Of a stretch of DNA of 64,000 bases, positions 1-53,849 are shown one piece after another. Where the stretch lies: NCBI RefSeq assembly GCF_963259705.1, contig NC_081844.1:27668294-27732293 (forward strand), given 5' to 3'. The notes beneath the pieces were generated by a model. The model was not told the origin of the DNA. It was given only the letters and a program-made list of their open reading frames with translations, and did not search any database. The stretch comes from Myotis daubentonii (lineage: Eukaryota > Chordata > Mammalia > Chiroptera > Vespertilionidae). How positions within the stretch are numbered: position 1 is the stretch's first letter; every line of letters starts with the position of its first letter. Position numbers and translations under genes: made by a program.

Positions 1-172
1 ACGGACTACAATAGACGAAAAGAGAATCTCTGACAATAGATGCTACGAAGGAACTGGGTAATAGGATAGAGTGACTAGCGGTGGTGAGGGTTGCTTCCAG
101 GTGGGCAGGGAAAAGCCTTTGGGTAGCAGCAAACTTTGAGTTGTGTGACTCTCCCAGAAGAGTAGCCTGGGT

Positions 173-406
173 GCCCTGGCCAGTGTGGCTCCGTTGGTTG
201 GAGCATCATCCCCAAACACACCAAAAGGTGGCGAGTTCAATTCCCAGTCAGGGCACATACCCAGGTTGCAGATTTGATCCCTGGTCAGGACGCGTAGGGG
301 AGGCAGTGGATTGATATTTCTCTCTCATACTGATGTCTGTGTGTCTCTCTCAAATCAATAAAGAAATATATATATATATATCCTCAGGAGAGGATTTAAA
401 AAAAAA
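173..406 (+). mobile_element. Ves SINE, tail type with CTCAGGAGAGGATTT
   Basis: Head GCCCTGGCCAGTGTGGCTCC, B-box-like GAGTTCAATTCC, microsatellite ATATATAT and a short hairpin-like tail before the A-run. Confidence 0.85.
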
Positions 407-636
407 GTGGCCTGGACAGAAGTGACGGCAAAGGCAAAGGCCCTGGGGCACAGAAGAGCCTGAGAGACTAAAAGTGGGTCAAAGCTGGAGCTCAGTGAGG
501 AAGGAGACGCCTTCAGGCAGGACTCTGTAAATGGAGTAAAATACTTAGATTTTGGTTCAAGGGCTAAGTTTTAGGTCTAGGGCTATGAGAGCTTTGGTGG
601 GGAAGAGGAAAACGGCATGTTCCAAAAAAATGTGTG

Positions 637-862
637 TTTTTTTTTTTTAAATATATTTTATTGATTTTTTTACAGAGAGGAAGGGAGAGAGATAGAGAGC
701 TAGAAACATCGATGAGAGAGAAACATCCATCAGCTGCCTCCTGCACACCCCCTACTGGGGATGTGCCCGTAACCCAGGTACATGCCCTTGACCGGAATCG
801 AACCTGGGACCTTTCAGTCCGCAGGCCGACGCTCTATCCACTGAGCCAAACCGGTTTCGGCC
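637..862 (-). mobile_element. Ves SINE, full length
   Basis: Target duplication CCAAAAAAATG before (622) and after (861). Young-looking: complete A/B-box head. Confidence 0.9.
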
Positions 863-3070
863 AAAAAAATGTTTTAAAGCTCTTTGGATCCAGGGTTCCG
901 GGGGATCAGAGAGAAGGCTGCTAGAATCGTCCGGGTGAGTGACGACAGCAGTCCTGGCTGAGGTGGTGGCAGGGGAATAAGCAGAAAGACCTGGGCTAAA
1001 TTCCAGAGGAAGAACTAAAAGATATTCCCCATGTCTTGCATGTGAGGGAGGAGACCAGTTAGAGATGGCGTCTGGCTTTTGCCCCTGAGCCACGTGAGAG
1101 CAGGTCCGGTTGGGCTGGAAGCCAGCTTTGGCACCAGCTTGTCCGGGCTCTTGAGCAAGTCTTTATGTCCCCGAGCCTTTGCCCTTCTGTAAAATGGGTC
1201 AATTATCTGCTGCAAAAGGATTACAAAGGTAACTCACCTGAGGGGAGCCTCCAATAAATGCAGCGCTCTCCTGTGAGCTGAGGCCCCGGCCAGCAGCTGG
1301 TCTGCTTATGTGTCTCCGCTTCCCTCGCCTCCCTTCTGGTCCTGTGAGCACCCCTTCTCCTAAGGTGGGCTAGGGGCCCCATGCAGGCTTCTGACAGGTC
1401 TATGGGACTTGAGCCTCACTCTGGTCAGATTGTCTTCTATCTGCTACCCCCTTTCTGTCCCTCTCCTCAGTCCAATTCCCCCAGTGCGTCCCTTTGGCAT
1501 CCCGGGGCCTGACAGCAGGCTGTTTAGCATGCAGGCTTTGGAGCCAAAGACACCTGAGTTCATGGTCCCTGAGTTTATGATCTTGGGTAAGCAGCGTCTG
1601 AGCCAGGCTCCTTTGTAATAACTGTCGTTGGCCACGGGAAATGGGGTCCTGACATCTCCCTTAATGCTTGCTTAAGAATTAGATAACTTCTCTAAAGAGC
1701 CGGGTACAGTAAGTACATACGCATTGATTAAATATTAAATTAATGGTTATTAACTTTAGTTCTAATGTTTCCATTCTCCTGGATCTTGCCATGTGTGGGT
1801 AACTCATAGCAACCAGAGGGCCTAGGGTCCACTTCTGGCCAGGCTCCCCCCCTTCCTACCAGCTGTTGTGGAAACTAGGTGTATGTTTGTGTTTATGAAC
1901 ACATTTGCTTACACATTTTGTAATATAAAAATGTAAAACTATATCATTATTTTTAACTCTGTTCTGGTACTTCTGTTGTTGTGATGGCAGATAAAGTACT
2001 CCTTTAAAAAAAAAAAACCTCAGCCCTAAAAACAAACAAAAATTAACAATAAGATAGGCCTGTTTTTTGTGGGGTTTTTTTATTGTGGTTAAAAAATAGT
2101 ATTTGCCATCTACAGTACTTACATACTGTCCTTTAATACAGAACAGTATTGTTAACTACATAACACTGTTGTGCAACAGATCTCTGGCACTTTCATCTTG
2201 TAAAACTGAAAGTCCGCTCTATTGGACAACTTCCCTTTTCTACCCTCCACTAGCCTCTGGTAATCACCATAGTTCTTTCTCTACCTGAGTTTGACTACCT
2301 TACATAATCTCCAGTAAGTGGAATCATACAGTCTTTGCCTTTTGAGACTGGTTTATTTCACTTACCATAATGACCTCAAGGTTCATCAGGTTGTTTCAAA
2401 GGCCAGGATTTCCTTTTTTTTTTTTTTTTTAATTGATAATCTTGAAATGAGCATTTATAGGTTATTAAGAGAAAAACAATTACACAAATCATTTGTTTAA
2501 AACCCTTTTAAAAATCTATATTGATTGAATTGACTGTTACTATGGAGATAGACGTATTGACTTTTGACAACTTGTCCAAGAATTAGTTCTTTTGTTGTTT
2601 TATTGTTGACACTATTACAGATGTCCCCATCTCCCCCCCGCCCCACCCCGCCCCGCTTTGCTCACCTCCACCCACCCTGCCACCCTTCCCCGGGCCTTCA
2701 TCACTCTATTGTCTGTATCCATGGCTTATCATATATGTCCTTTGGCTGATTCCTTCACCTTCTTTCATCCAGCCCCCCTCCCCCCTTCCCTCCTACATTT
2801 GCCAGTCTGTTCCCTGTACCCATGCCTCTGGTTCCATTCTGTTCATCAGTTTATCCTGTTCATTAGATTCCACATAAGTGAACCTACACGGTACCCGTCC
2901 TTCTCTGGCTGGCCTGTTCCACCCAGCACAATAATCTCCAGGTCCATCCATGCTGTCACAAAGGGAAGAGTTCCCTCCCTTCTACAGCAGCACTGAATGA
3001 TATTAACAACAATTAATATTAATAATACGAAGGCTGAACAATATTCCATGGTATGTATATGCCACATTTT

Positions 3071-3270
3071 AAAAATATTTTTTATCGATTTCATTGAGGA
3101 AGGGGGAGGGAGAAAGCAACATCAATGATGAGAATCACCGATCACTGCCTCCTGCGCACCTCCCAATGGGGACTAAGCCTGAAACTCGGGCATGTGCCCG
3201 GACATGTGCCCAGGCATGACCTCCTGGTTCATAGGTTGACGCTCAACCACTGAACCATGCCAACCGGGCT
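3071..3270 (-). mobile_element. Ves SINE nested in L1
   Basis: Target duplication ATGCCACATTTT on both sides. Confidence 0.88.
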
Positions 3271-3283
3271 ATGCCACATTTTC

Positions 3284-3501
3284 TTTTTTTTCTCTTTTAA
3301 AACATATTTTTGATTTCAGAGAGGAAGGGAGGAGAGATAGAAACATCAATGATGAGAGGTAATCATTGATCAGCTGCCTTCTGCACGCCCCCTACTGGGG
3401 ATTGAGCCTGCAACCCAGGCATGTGCCCTTGCCTGGATTCGAATCCAGGACCCTTCAGTCCTCGGGCTGATGCTCTATCCACTGAACCAAACTGGCTAGG
3501 G
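3284..3501 (-). mobile_element. Ves SINE, adjacent to the previous one
   Basis: Inserted at the same L1 site; GCCACATTTT is repeated a third time after it. Confidence 0.86.
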
Positions 3502-3908
3502 TGCCACATTTTTAATTCACTCATCTAGCAATGGACATTTGGGTTGCTCCCACCTTCTGGCTGCTGTGAATAATGATGCAGTGATCAAGCTGGGTATGCA
3601 AATATCTCTTTAAGATCCTGTTTTCAATTCTTCTGAATATATACCCAGAAGTGGGATTGCTGGATCATATGGTAGTTCTATTTTTATTTTTTGAGGAACT
3701 TCCACTTTTCTGTAGCTGCTGCATCATTTTACATCCCTATTAACAGTGCGCATGGGTTCCGAACTCTATATCTTTGCCATACTTCATTTTAGATAATGGC
3801 CTTCCTCATGGGTGTGAGATGATATTTCATTGTGGTTTTGATTGGCATTTCCCTGATGGTTAGTGATGTTGACCATCGTTTCATATGCTTATCGGTCATT
3901 TGTGTATC

Positions 3909-4107
3909 TTTTTCTTTTTATTGATTTCAGAGAGGAAGGGAGAGAGATAGAAACACCAATGATGAGAATCATTGATTGGCTGCCTACTGCACGCCCCCTA
4001 CTGGGGATCGAGCCCGAAACCTGGCATGTGCCCTTGACTGGAATCGAACCTGGGACCCTTCAGTCCGTAGGCCGACGCTCTATCAACTGAGCCAAACCAG
4101 CCAGGGC
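3909..4107 (-). mobile_element. Ves SINE nested in L1
   Basis: Flanks TGTGTATCTTT and TGTGTAACTTT form an imperfect target duplication. Confidence 0.88.
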
Positions 4108-4597
4108 TGTGTAACTTTTATTCCGAAAGAATTTGAAATGTGTATTCAAATCCTTTCCCATTTTTTAAACCAGGTTATTTGCGTTGCAGGGGTTCTTTAT
4201 ATACTCTGGATGTTAACTCCTTATGGCATACAGGGATTGCACATATTTGCTCCTATTCCATAGGTTGCCATTTGTTGATTGATTCCGTTGCTGTGTATAA
4301 ATTGAATTTGATGTAGTCCCATTTGTCAATTGTAGTTTTTATTGTTTGTGCTTTTGGTACCATAATCAAGAAATCATTGTCAAGCCCAGTGTTGTGAAGC
4401 TGCCTCCCCTCCCCCCAGGTTTTCTCCTAGGAGTTCTATAGTTTCAGGCCTTACATTTAGGTCTTTAATCCATTTTGAGTTAATTTTTACATATGGTATT
4501 AAGTAAGGGTCTGACTTCATTCTTTTGCATATGAATATGCAGTTTTCCCAGCAGCATTTGTTGAAAACTATCCTTTCCCCAGGTTCTGGTGCTTTAA

Positions 4598-4791
4598 AAC
4601 AAAACAAAACAAAAAACCCTTTTATTTATTTATGCCCTCACTCCAGGACATTCTTAGAGAGAGGAAGGGAAAAAAATCGGTTGCCTCCTGTGCACTCAAA
4701 CCTGCAATCCAGGTGTGGGCCGACCTGGAATGAACTGACAGCCTTCTGGTGCACTGGAGGACGCTCAACCAACTGAGCCACTCAAACAAGG
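4598..4791 (-). mobile_element. Diverged Ves SINE
   Basis: Flanking TTCTGGTGCTTT copies; internal deletions in the head. Confidence 0.75.
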
Positions 4792-4909
4792 TTCTGGTGC
4801 TTTTTTAAACATACAGACTGTAGAAGTGGCCCAGGTCTCTGAGATCCTTGGTGCTAGTTAAACATCCTGATAATTTTTTGGAGTAGATGCTATTAGCCAA
4901 CCCCCCCGC

Positions 4910-5113
4910 CCCTTTTTAATATTTCCATTGATTTTTAGAGAGAGTGGAAGGGAGGGAGGAAGGAGGAGAGACAGAAACCTCAATGGGAGAGGCTAATCAA
5001 TTGCCTCTGGCATGCACCCTAATGGGAGCGAGGATAGAACCTACAACCCAGGTATGACCTTGCCACAACCCTTCCGTGCGTGTGTGGGCTGATACTCTAA
5101 CCCACCGGCCAGG
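4910..5113 (-). mobile_element. Ves SINE
   Basis: Older copy upstream of DNMT1, with a GAGAGTGGAAGGGAGG middle. Confidence 0.78.
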
Positions 5114-5126
5114 ACTAGCTCCTTTT

Positions 5127-5290
5127 TATTTATGTATTTATTTTTACGGATTTCAGAGAGAAAGGAGGGGAGAGTGCTAGACATATCAATGATGTGAATC
5201 ATCGATTGGCTGCTTCCTGCACGCCCACAACCTGAGCATGTGCCCTGATCGCAGCCCTTCACTCTATCCACTGAGCCAAACCAGCTAGGG
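5127..5290 (-). mobile_element. Ves SINE
   Basis: AGCTCCTTTTTAT flanks both ends. Nearest repeat to the DNMT1 promoter. Confidence 0.82.
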
Positions 5291-5760
5291 CCCAGCTCCT
5301 TTTTATAGATGAGGACACTAAGACTGGATCCAAATAACCTGCCCAAGGTCCTTATAGCGAGCAAACAGGTAGAGATGGGATTGGAGCTGCGGACTTGAAT
5401 TCAAGGCCTACATGCTTGAATCCCGTGGGGATCCTCCCTTTTTTATTCCCAGCATACTGGAAAGAATGAATGAATGACTGTTTCTCTGGCAAAAAGCTTG
5501 GAGCAAACGCTGGATCTTGGACAAGTCCACTGCTCCACGCGGGGGTGCACATCCGTCTCGCGCATGCGCACCCCTGGGCACAGCCGGTTCCACTCCGTCT
5601 GTCCGCAACTGTTACAAGCTCTCTCAGCATGGTACGTCCCGCCTTCCCCCATGCCCGGGCCGGGGTGGTACGCGCCACCTCCTCCAGCCCCTCCCTGTCG
5701 GTTTCCGCGCGAAAAGCCAGAGCTGCCTGTGCTGCCGACACCTCTGTTGCAGCTTCCAAG

Positions 5761-46932
<41,172 letters not shown>

Positions 46933-47250
46933 TTTCCCGCTCCCGCGCCCGTGTTTCTGGCACCAGGGATCCCCAATGTGCACTGATGTTGTGTTTTTAA
47001 CATGTTGAAATCTGTCAGTTCAAATGTGTTGTACACGGTGTTTGTGGCCTTGGCTGACATGAAGCTGTTCTGTAAGGTTTGCTTACCAACTAATGACTTA
47101 GTGATCGAATTGTGCAGTACTTTGTGCATTCTGGATTTTAAAAGTTTTTTATTATGCATTATATCAAATTTACCACTGTATGAGTGGAAATTAAGACTTT
47201 ATGTAGTTTTTATATGTTGTAATATTTCTTCAAATAAATCGCTCCTATAA
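46933..47250 (+). promoter_or_regulatory. DNMT1: DNMT1 3' UTR and polyadenylation signal
   Basis: A 3' UTR of roughly 320 bases ends with AATAAA at 47233-47238. No other gene lies downstream before EIF3G. Confidence 0.85.
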
Positions 47251-47625
47251 ACCATCTGGGGTGGTGACTCATGTACAGGGAGCTTCTGGCCGCCTCTTAG
47301 CTGAGGCTGAAGGAGAAGGGGTTCCTTAGTGCTGAGGGGCCCACAGAGGCGTTTGTATGGAGTTAGATCATTTCAGGTGTCCCGTGCGTGTGTGGGAGGG
47401 TGGGGGTTAACTTGTGGGACTTAGTTCTGGCCAGTGAGCTGCAGTGGAACTCGCTGGTGTAGCTCCCAGGGAGGCCTTTTAAAGGGATAGTCTTGGTTGG
47501 CCTAACCCATGGCCTTGCAGGCCTTTGGAGTGGCCGTAGCCCCTGGCCGTGCAGCTGCCTTCTTGTGACCATGGGAACAGAAGCCCCTGGCATGGGTGGT
47601 GGAGCAAGGAGAGAGGAGCCCTGGC

Positions 47626-47866
47626 TGCCACCCCCAGTGGTTAGAGTGTTGGCCCACACACGGAAGGATCATGGGTTTGATTCCCAGTCAAGGACACGTA
47701 CCTGGGTTGCAGGTTTGATCCCCTGCCCCAGTTGGGGTATGTGTGTGGGAGTCAATCAACCAATGCGTGTGTGTCTCTCTCGCCTCAGTGTTTCTCCCCC
47801 TCCCTCCCAATCGCTGTTAAAAAACAATGGGAAAAATATCCTCAGGTGAGGATTAACAAAAAAGTT
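47626..47866 (+). mobile_element. Ves SINE, ATATCCTCAGGTGAGGATTA tail
   Basis: First repeat downstream of DNMT1; diverged head. Confidence 0.8.
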
Positions 47867-47930
47867 AGTTGGAGCCCTGGCCTGCCACCCCAGACAAACC
47901 CCTTATTTGCTTAAGAACCTGGAGGTGGGC

Positions 47931-48145
47931 CCTGACTTGTTTGGCTCAGTGGATAGAGCATCGGCCTGCAGACTGAAGGGTCCCAGGTTCGATTCCAGTC
48001 AAGGGCATGTACCTTGGTCACTGGCACATCCCCAGTGGGGAGTGTGCAGGAGGCAGCTGATCGATGTTTCTCATCGCTGTTTCTAACTATCCCTCTCCCT
48101 TCCTCTCTGTAAAAACTCAATAAAATATATTTTAAAAAAAGAAGA
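47931..48145 (+). mobile_element. Ves SINE, young
   Basis: Exact target duplication AGAACCTGGAGGTGGGC at 47914-47930 and 48146-48162. Confidence 0.92.
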
Positions 48146-48272
48146 AGAACCTGGAGGTGGGCTTTCTGGGCCTCCAGCCTAACTCAGTCCTGAATTCTAA
48201 GGTGAACAAAACTTCTCCTTGGTTTATTTTTGGGGAAGGACTTGCTATAAGACACCAGCAAAGCAGAAGCAG

Positions 48273-48500
48273 GCCGAAACTGGTTTGGCTCGGTGGATAG
48301 AGCGTCGGCCTGTGGACTGAGAGGTCCCAGGTTCGATTCCGGTCAAGGGCATGTACCTGGGTTGCAGGCACATCCCCAGTGGGAGATGTGCAGGAGGCGG
48401 CTGATCGATGTTTCTCTCTCATCGATGTTTCTAACTCTCTATCTCCCCCCCTCCTCTCTGTAAAAAATCAATTAAAAATATATTTAAAGAAAAAAAAAAA
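48273..48500 (+). mobile_element. Ves SINE, young
   Basis: Exact target duplication AAGCAGAAGCAG at 48261-48272 and 48501-48512. Confidence 0.92.
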
Positions 48501-49149
48501 AAGCAGAAGCAGACGAAGAAGCGTCCATCACCAGCCCCGTGACCTGAGGGCCACCAGGAGGAGGGTAAGTGGCACCTGCTGCTCGACCTGCACGTGCACT
48601 TTCACACCTGGTGCCCTCGGAGGCCCTTCGCCTGTAACGCCCACTAGGAGCCCAGGTCTTCTAGACTAAAGGACTAAATGTAATGCAAGTGCTAAACTCG
48701 CCAAATTCCTTCTGGTGAGTAGTTAGGTGTTGGCCTCTGCTGCAAACAGCACTGCACCGACATATTCTCTTCCATCATCTCAGGGAACTGTCTCAAGAGG
48801 TTCTGAGATTATCGAGTACAAAAGGGTTCCTATTTCCGTTACAGAGCATGTGGCTGCCCCTCCCACAATACCAACTTCCTTCAGCCTGCCCTGCCCTTGA
48901 CCCCTTAGTCCTTGTCAGGGGAGGAGAGAACGCCTCCTCAGCGTTTTGTAAGGAGTGATTCCACACTCCATGTGTCTGCTGGCCACAGGACCCGTTCCTC
49001 CTCTGAGGTGCATGGACTTTGTCTTTGGGAGCTGTTCTGGCATTGGATTTTTTACCTCTGCGTGTGTTGCTTTCATCTTGAGTCATATCTTTGCCATATT
49101 GACTCTATTTTTAGGGATTAGATGTATATTTCTCTGCTTGTTTAGAAAG

Positions 49150-49235
49150 GCCTTCCCTGCCTCGGGGGGGGGGGGGGGGATAATGGGAGGGATAAGGGCA
49201 CATATGTAATACCTTAATAAAGAAAAAATAAAAAG
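49150..49235 (+). mobile_element. Short bat-type L1 3' end
   Basis: G-run, then CACATATGTAATACCTTAAT and an A-rich tail. Confidence 0.6.
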
Positions 49236-49482
49236 CAATGGAAAAAATATCCTCGGGTCAGGATTAACAACAACAACAAAAGTATTTCATACAGAAAAAG
49301 ACAAAAAGGGGAAGTAAAGATGAGGCCCAATGGAAACATCCAGAAGCACCCATGTTTAGTGGCTAATCTTACCTGGGCAGCGCAGTTTCTCTCCAGGGTT
49401 GGTACGTGTATGGAAGCAACATCTAGCTAAGTTTTTATTCATGATGGTTGCATAGTCTTTGTTTTCCAGTCTTTTTAAAAAT

Positions 49483-49710
49483 ATGTTTTTATTTCTTTAA
49501 TATATTTATTGATTTTTTTTACAGAGAGGAGGGGAGAGGGATAGAGAGTTAGAAACATGGGTGAGAGAGAAACATCGATCAGCTGCCTCCAGCACACTCC
49601 CCACTGGGGATGTGCCTGCAACCAAGGCACATGTCCCTGACCAGAATCAAACCTGGGACCCTTCAGTCTGCAGGCGGATGCTCTATCCACTGAGCCAAAC
49701 TGGTTCAGGC
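49483..49710 (-). mobile_element. Ves SINE
   Basis: Complete copy in the DNMT1-EIF3G interval, abutting the rearranged SINE at 49711. Confidence 0.85.
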
Positions 49711-49946
49711 AAAATATATATTTTTATTGATTTCAGAGAGGAAGAGAAAGGGAGAGAGATATAGAAACATCAATGAAGAGAGAGAATCATTGATCAGCTG
49801 CCTCCTGCTCCATGGTTGAGCATCAACCTAGGAACCAAGAGGTCACCAGTTCAATTCCAGGTCGGCACATGCCCAGATTACAGGTTCTTTTGATGTTTCT
49901 ATCTCTCTAGCCCTCCCCTTCCTCTCTCTCCTCTAAAATTAATAAA
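49711..49946. mobile_element. Rearranged SINE: minus-strand half joined to a plus-strand half
   Basis: 49711 to about 49809 is the 3' half of a minus-strand Ves SINE; from about 49810 to 49946 the sequence is a plus-strand SINE from within the head to the tail. Confidence 0.72.
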
Positions 49947-51387
49947 AAAATAAAAAATACATGCACATGTTACATCTCACATGTATTACATAAGTACATA
50001 CTACATATTAATATCTAATGTATATAAAGTAAATGATTTCATATTTATGTATCTATTTACATTTAAATCAAAATAATACATACACATGGTAAAAACTTTA
50101 AATGTAACAGAAAAGGCTAAAAAAGAAGCTTTTCTCCCCTGATGCCTTCCTCTCAAAGCATCCCTCAGGAACAATTTGATATTCCTTTTCTGATATGCAT
50201 ACATCTACATATCTATACGCTATTAAAAATTTACACAAATTGGTTCCCATAATATATGCCATTTTACATCTTGCTTCCTCCTCTTACCTTGGCTTTTGTT
50301 TGAACATGAACACAAATGGATTTACTTCCTTAAAGGCCTCCTAACATCTCATCGATTATGGCAGAGTATATTTCAATCTGTTTAAGCAGCCCCTATGAAT
50401 GGAGACCTGGGGGTTTCTGGGCTTTGCTATCATGAACAATACTGCGTGGATATCATATTCTCACATCTTTGCAAACATTTACAAGTTTTCATCACAGGTT
50501 GAATTACCACCTGGCTCAAAGGAAAAGACATCTGTGCAGTTCAAGTTTTAGTAGATGTCAAATTTCAATCCAAAAAAGTTTGCCTAATTTCATGCCCTGA
50601 CAAAGTGTGTGAATGCTTCTCTACATCTTTGCTACTATTGGGTAACATCACATTTTAAAAGTTTCCCCATTGTTATGTTGTTTGGATTTTGCATTTCTTG
50701 GAGTAAGTTTGAACAAGTGCACACATGTGCATTGCTTCTTTGTACAAACTTTATATTTTCATCCCTATTTCCAGACCACCCTCTTTCTTTCACTAATCTC
50801 CCCAGTCTCCTTCAGGCCTCTTGCTAATTCATCCTTTCCACTCTATCCTCTTCAAGCTTCCAGAATAATCTTTCTCACAAGAACATCTGGTCACACTGGG
50901 TTACCACTCAGAATATGTCAGTGACTTCACCCCCACCCACAGCCTATAGGGTAAAGAGCCTACATTCTTTAGTGTGGTTTAAAAATCCTTTATAGTATGG
51001 TTCCCACCCCGCCCCAAACGCCCATTAACTGAGCAAGTACCCTGTGGGTGCTGGGGACCCAGAGGTGAGCAAAGCAGGCAAATGTTTGCTTTCTGCGGCA
51101 GACGTTCTAGAGCAGTGTTTCTCAAACTTTTTTTCATCATTGCCCTTCTAAAGGGAAAAATGGAATTATCTCGAAATTTAAATCAATTTCAATCCAATTA
51201 TATTCCATTTCTCTCTAATTATGGAATTTAAATACTTATTTGGATGGGTTGGCTTTATTTAAATTTTGGGGGAGTTGGTTGGCTTTAGAAGGCCACAAGC
51301 CACTGTAGTATTTGAGGGTTTTTTTGCCCCCCAAGAATTAATTTTGGCCCCCGTGGGAGCCATGTCGACCACATTGAGAATGTATGT

Positions 51388-51606
51388 CCTGCCCGGCCAG
51401 CATGGCTCCGTGGTTGGGTGTCAACCTATGAACCAGGAAGCCAGGGTCCAATTCCTGTTTAGGGCACATGCCTGGGTTACAGGCTTTATCCCCAGTGTGG
51501 GGCATGCAGGAGGCGGCCAAACAATGATTCTCTCTCATCATTGGTGTTTCTATCTCCCACTCCCTCTCCCTTCCTCTCTCAAATAAATAAAAATATATAT
51601 TTTTTA
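51388..51606 (+). mobile_element. Ves SINE
   Basis: Tail CAAATAAATAAAAATATATA, followed directly by another SINE. Confidence 0.83.
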
Positions 51607-51607
51607 G

Positions 51608-51803
51608 CCAAAACCGGTTTGGCTCAGTGGATAGAGCGTCGGCCTGCGGACTGAAGGGTCCCAGGTTCGATTCCGGTCAAGGGCATGTACCTGGGTTGCG
51701 GGCACATCCCCAGTAGGGGGTGTGCAGGAGGCGGCTGATTGATGTTTCTCTCTCATCGATGTTTCTAACTCTCTATCTCTCTCCCTTCCTCTCTGTAAAA
51801 AAT

Positions 51804-51866
<63 letters not shown>

Positions 51867-51872
51867 TTTTAA
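51608..51872 (+). mobile_element. Ves SINE with long AT microsatellite tail
   Basis: Intact head GCCAAAACCGGTTTGGCTCA; tail grown into an AT repeat at about 51807-51858. Confidence 0.88.
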
Positions 51873-52127
51873 AAGAATGCATGCCCTAAAGGGAGAGCTG
51901 AACAATAAACAAATAAATGGAAAAGATGATATCAGAGAGCCAAGCATGTTGCAAAGGAAAGAAGGGAGAGTGGTTGAGGGGGCCACTTGACATCTGGCTC
52001 ATCTGAACCAGAGAAGTTCTCTCCGGACAAGGAAGACTAGCTTTAGTTTTTTTCAGCTGCAAAATGGAAGTGATTCATTAAGCACAGTACGTGCTCAATG
52101 AATGAGCTTTATTGGTAGTATTATTTA

Positions 52128-53090
52128 TTTTATTATTTTTATTGAGGTATAATTGACAGTTAAAAATTTAAAATAATTTTTTATTTTTAAATTGCAGTTG
52201 ACACACAACATTACATTAGTTTCATGTGTGTAACATAGTGATTAGATGTTTATATAACTCACAACGTGATCCCCCTGATAAATAAATGTAGTGCCCATCT
52301 GACCCAGGCGTAGTCATTACAATATTATTGACTACATTCCCTGTTCTTTACATCTCTGTGACTGTTTTTATAACTGGCAATTTGCACAACTTAATGCCTT
52401 GGCCCTTTTCACACATCCCCACAATCCCCTCCCATCTGGAAGGCAGCTATGCTCATCACTATACCACCAACGCCGTCCCCCTCCCATCTGATAACCAATA
52501 GTCTGTTCTCTGTATCTATGAGTTTGTTTCTGTTTTGTTCGTTCATTTGTTTTGTTTTCCAGGTTCCACACATAAGTGAAATCATGTGGTATTTGTCTTT
52601 CTCTGTCTGACTTATTTCACTTAGCATAATACCCTCTAGGTTCATTTATGGTGTTGCAAATAGCAAGATTTAACTCTTTTTTATGGTGGAGTAATATTCT
52701 ATTGTATATATGTGCCACCTCTTCTCTATCCATTCTTCTATTGATGGACATTTAGGTTGCTTTGGTATCTGGCCATTGTAAATAATGCTGCAGTGGACAT
52801 GGGGGTGCATGTCTTTTTTAAAAAAATCTTTATTGTTGAAAATATTACATATGTCCCCCTTTTTCCCCATTGACCTCTTCTAGCCCGCCCCCAGCCCCCA
52901 CCCAGGCTTTCACCACCCTATTGTCTATGTCCATGGCTTATGAATACAAGTTCTTTGGTTGATCTCTTCGCACCCAAGCATGTCTTTTTGAATTAGGGTT
53001 TTGGGTTTCTTAGGATAAATTCTCAGAGGTGGACTTGTTGGGTCTCTCTTTTCTCTTGTTATAGCCTTTGTTTTAAAGTCTAGTTTGGCC
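52128..53090 (-). mobile_element. L1 3' end with a nested younger L1 piece
   Basis: Minus-strand L1 tract (CTTATTTCACTTAGCATAAT, ATTGATGGACATTTAGGTTG). Positions about 52815-52985 are a younger bat-type L1 3' end (TATTACATATGTCCCCCTTT). Confidence 0.7.
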
Positions 53091-53092
53091 CT

Positions 53093-53180
53093 GGCCAGTG
53101 TTGCTAAGTGGTTAGAGCATTTGCCCACACTGAAGGGTCATGGGTTCAATTCCCCGGTTGGGGTGAGTGTGGGAGGCAAC

Positions 53181-53225
<45 letters not shown>

Positions 53226-53300
53226 TCTCTCCCTCCCTCCCACTCGCTCTAAAACAAAAATCAGTGGAAAATTCACCACCCTCGTGTGAGATTACAAAAA
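53093..53300 (+). mobile_element. Ves SINE with CT microsatellite
   Basis: CT repeat at about 53186-53223 in the pyrimidine-rich part. Confidence 0.8.
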
Positions 53301-53304
53301 GAAA

Positions 53305-53720
53305 ACCTATGTTGTGTGGTATAAGTCTTGCTACCACAGCTTTTCTTTTGTTTCCATTTGCTTTAAATATCTTTTTCCATCCCTTTACTTTCGTCTCTGT
53401 GTCTTGCAATCTGAAGCAGGTCTCGCGTAGGCAGCATATGTAAGGGTCTTGTTTTCTTACCCACTCAGCTACCCTATGTCTTTTGATTGGATCACTTAAT
53501 TAATTTTCACTTAAAGTAGTTTTCTATAGGTATGTTGTTACTGCCATTCTATTATTCATATTTTTATATTTTTTCTTTCATGCTCCTGAAGAAGTCCCTT
53601 TAACATTTCTTGTAATACTGGTTTGGCGGTGATAAATCCCTTTGGTTCTTTTTCTTTTTTACTTTTTTTCTTGTGTGTTTTCCTTTAGTCCTTTTCTTGT
53701 CTGGGATTTAAAATTTTTTT
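53305..53720 (-). mobile_element. Probable L1-derived sequence
   Basis: Contains GAAGAAGTCCCTTTAACATT and TTGTAATACTGGTTTGGCGG, tracts I associate with mammalian L1. It ends just upstream of the EIF3G CpG region. Confidence 0.5.
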
Positions 53721-53849
53721 AAAAGGTAATCGGTTAAGCCCTGAGATACGCGTCTGCTCCTACCTGCTTGGGTCCCAGCGCCCAGCCGCTCGCACAGCGG
53801 GCATCCCTGGCTGCAGGGGGCGCTGTGGGCGCTGCGGCGGGCTGGTGTA

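Larger units (their letters stand above)
2080..4597 (-). mobile_element. Old L1 3' half with nested insertions
   Basis: Minus-strand mammalian L1, in pieces 2080-2415, 3029-3070, 3502-3908 and 4108-4597, recognisable from tracts such as ATACCCAGAAGTGGGATTGC and GATGTAGTCCCATTTGTC. It is interrupted by a younger bat-type L1 3' end (about 2563-3028) and three SINEs. No open reading frame survives. Confidence 0.75.
1..5479. other. Upstream of DNMT1: repeat-filled, no gene seen
   Basis: Contains SINEs and a nested L1. About 870-1900 is unique-looking sequence without a credible exon; a MIR-like tract with TTCTGTAAAATGGGTC lies near 1190. An alternative (oocyte-type) DNMT1 first exon could lie here, but I cannot identify one. 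Confidence 0.5.
47251..53849. other. DNMT1-EIF3G intergenic interval
   Basis: SINEs and L1 pieces. The stretches 48513-49140 and 49947-51380 show no gene; near 51115 CAGTGTTTCTCAAAC may be the end of an old hAT element. Confidence 0.55.

Noticed and set aside
51608..51690. tRNA gene candidates with TGGCTCAGTGG and GGTTCGATTCC boxes
   Set aside because: These are the tRNA-derived heads of Ves SINEs, followed by SINE bodies and A-tails; no complete cloverleaf.
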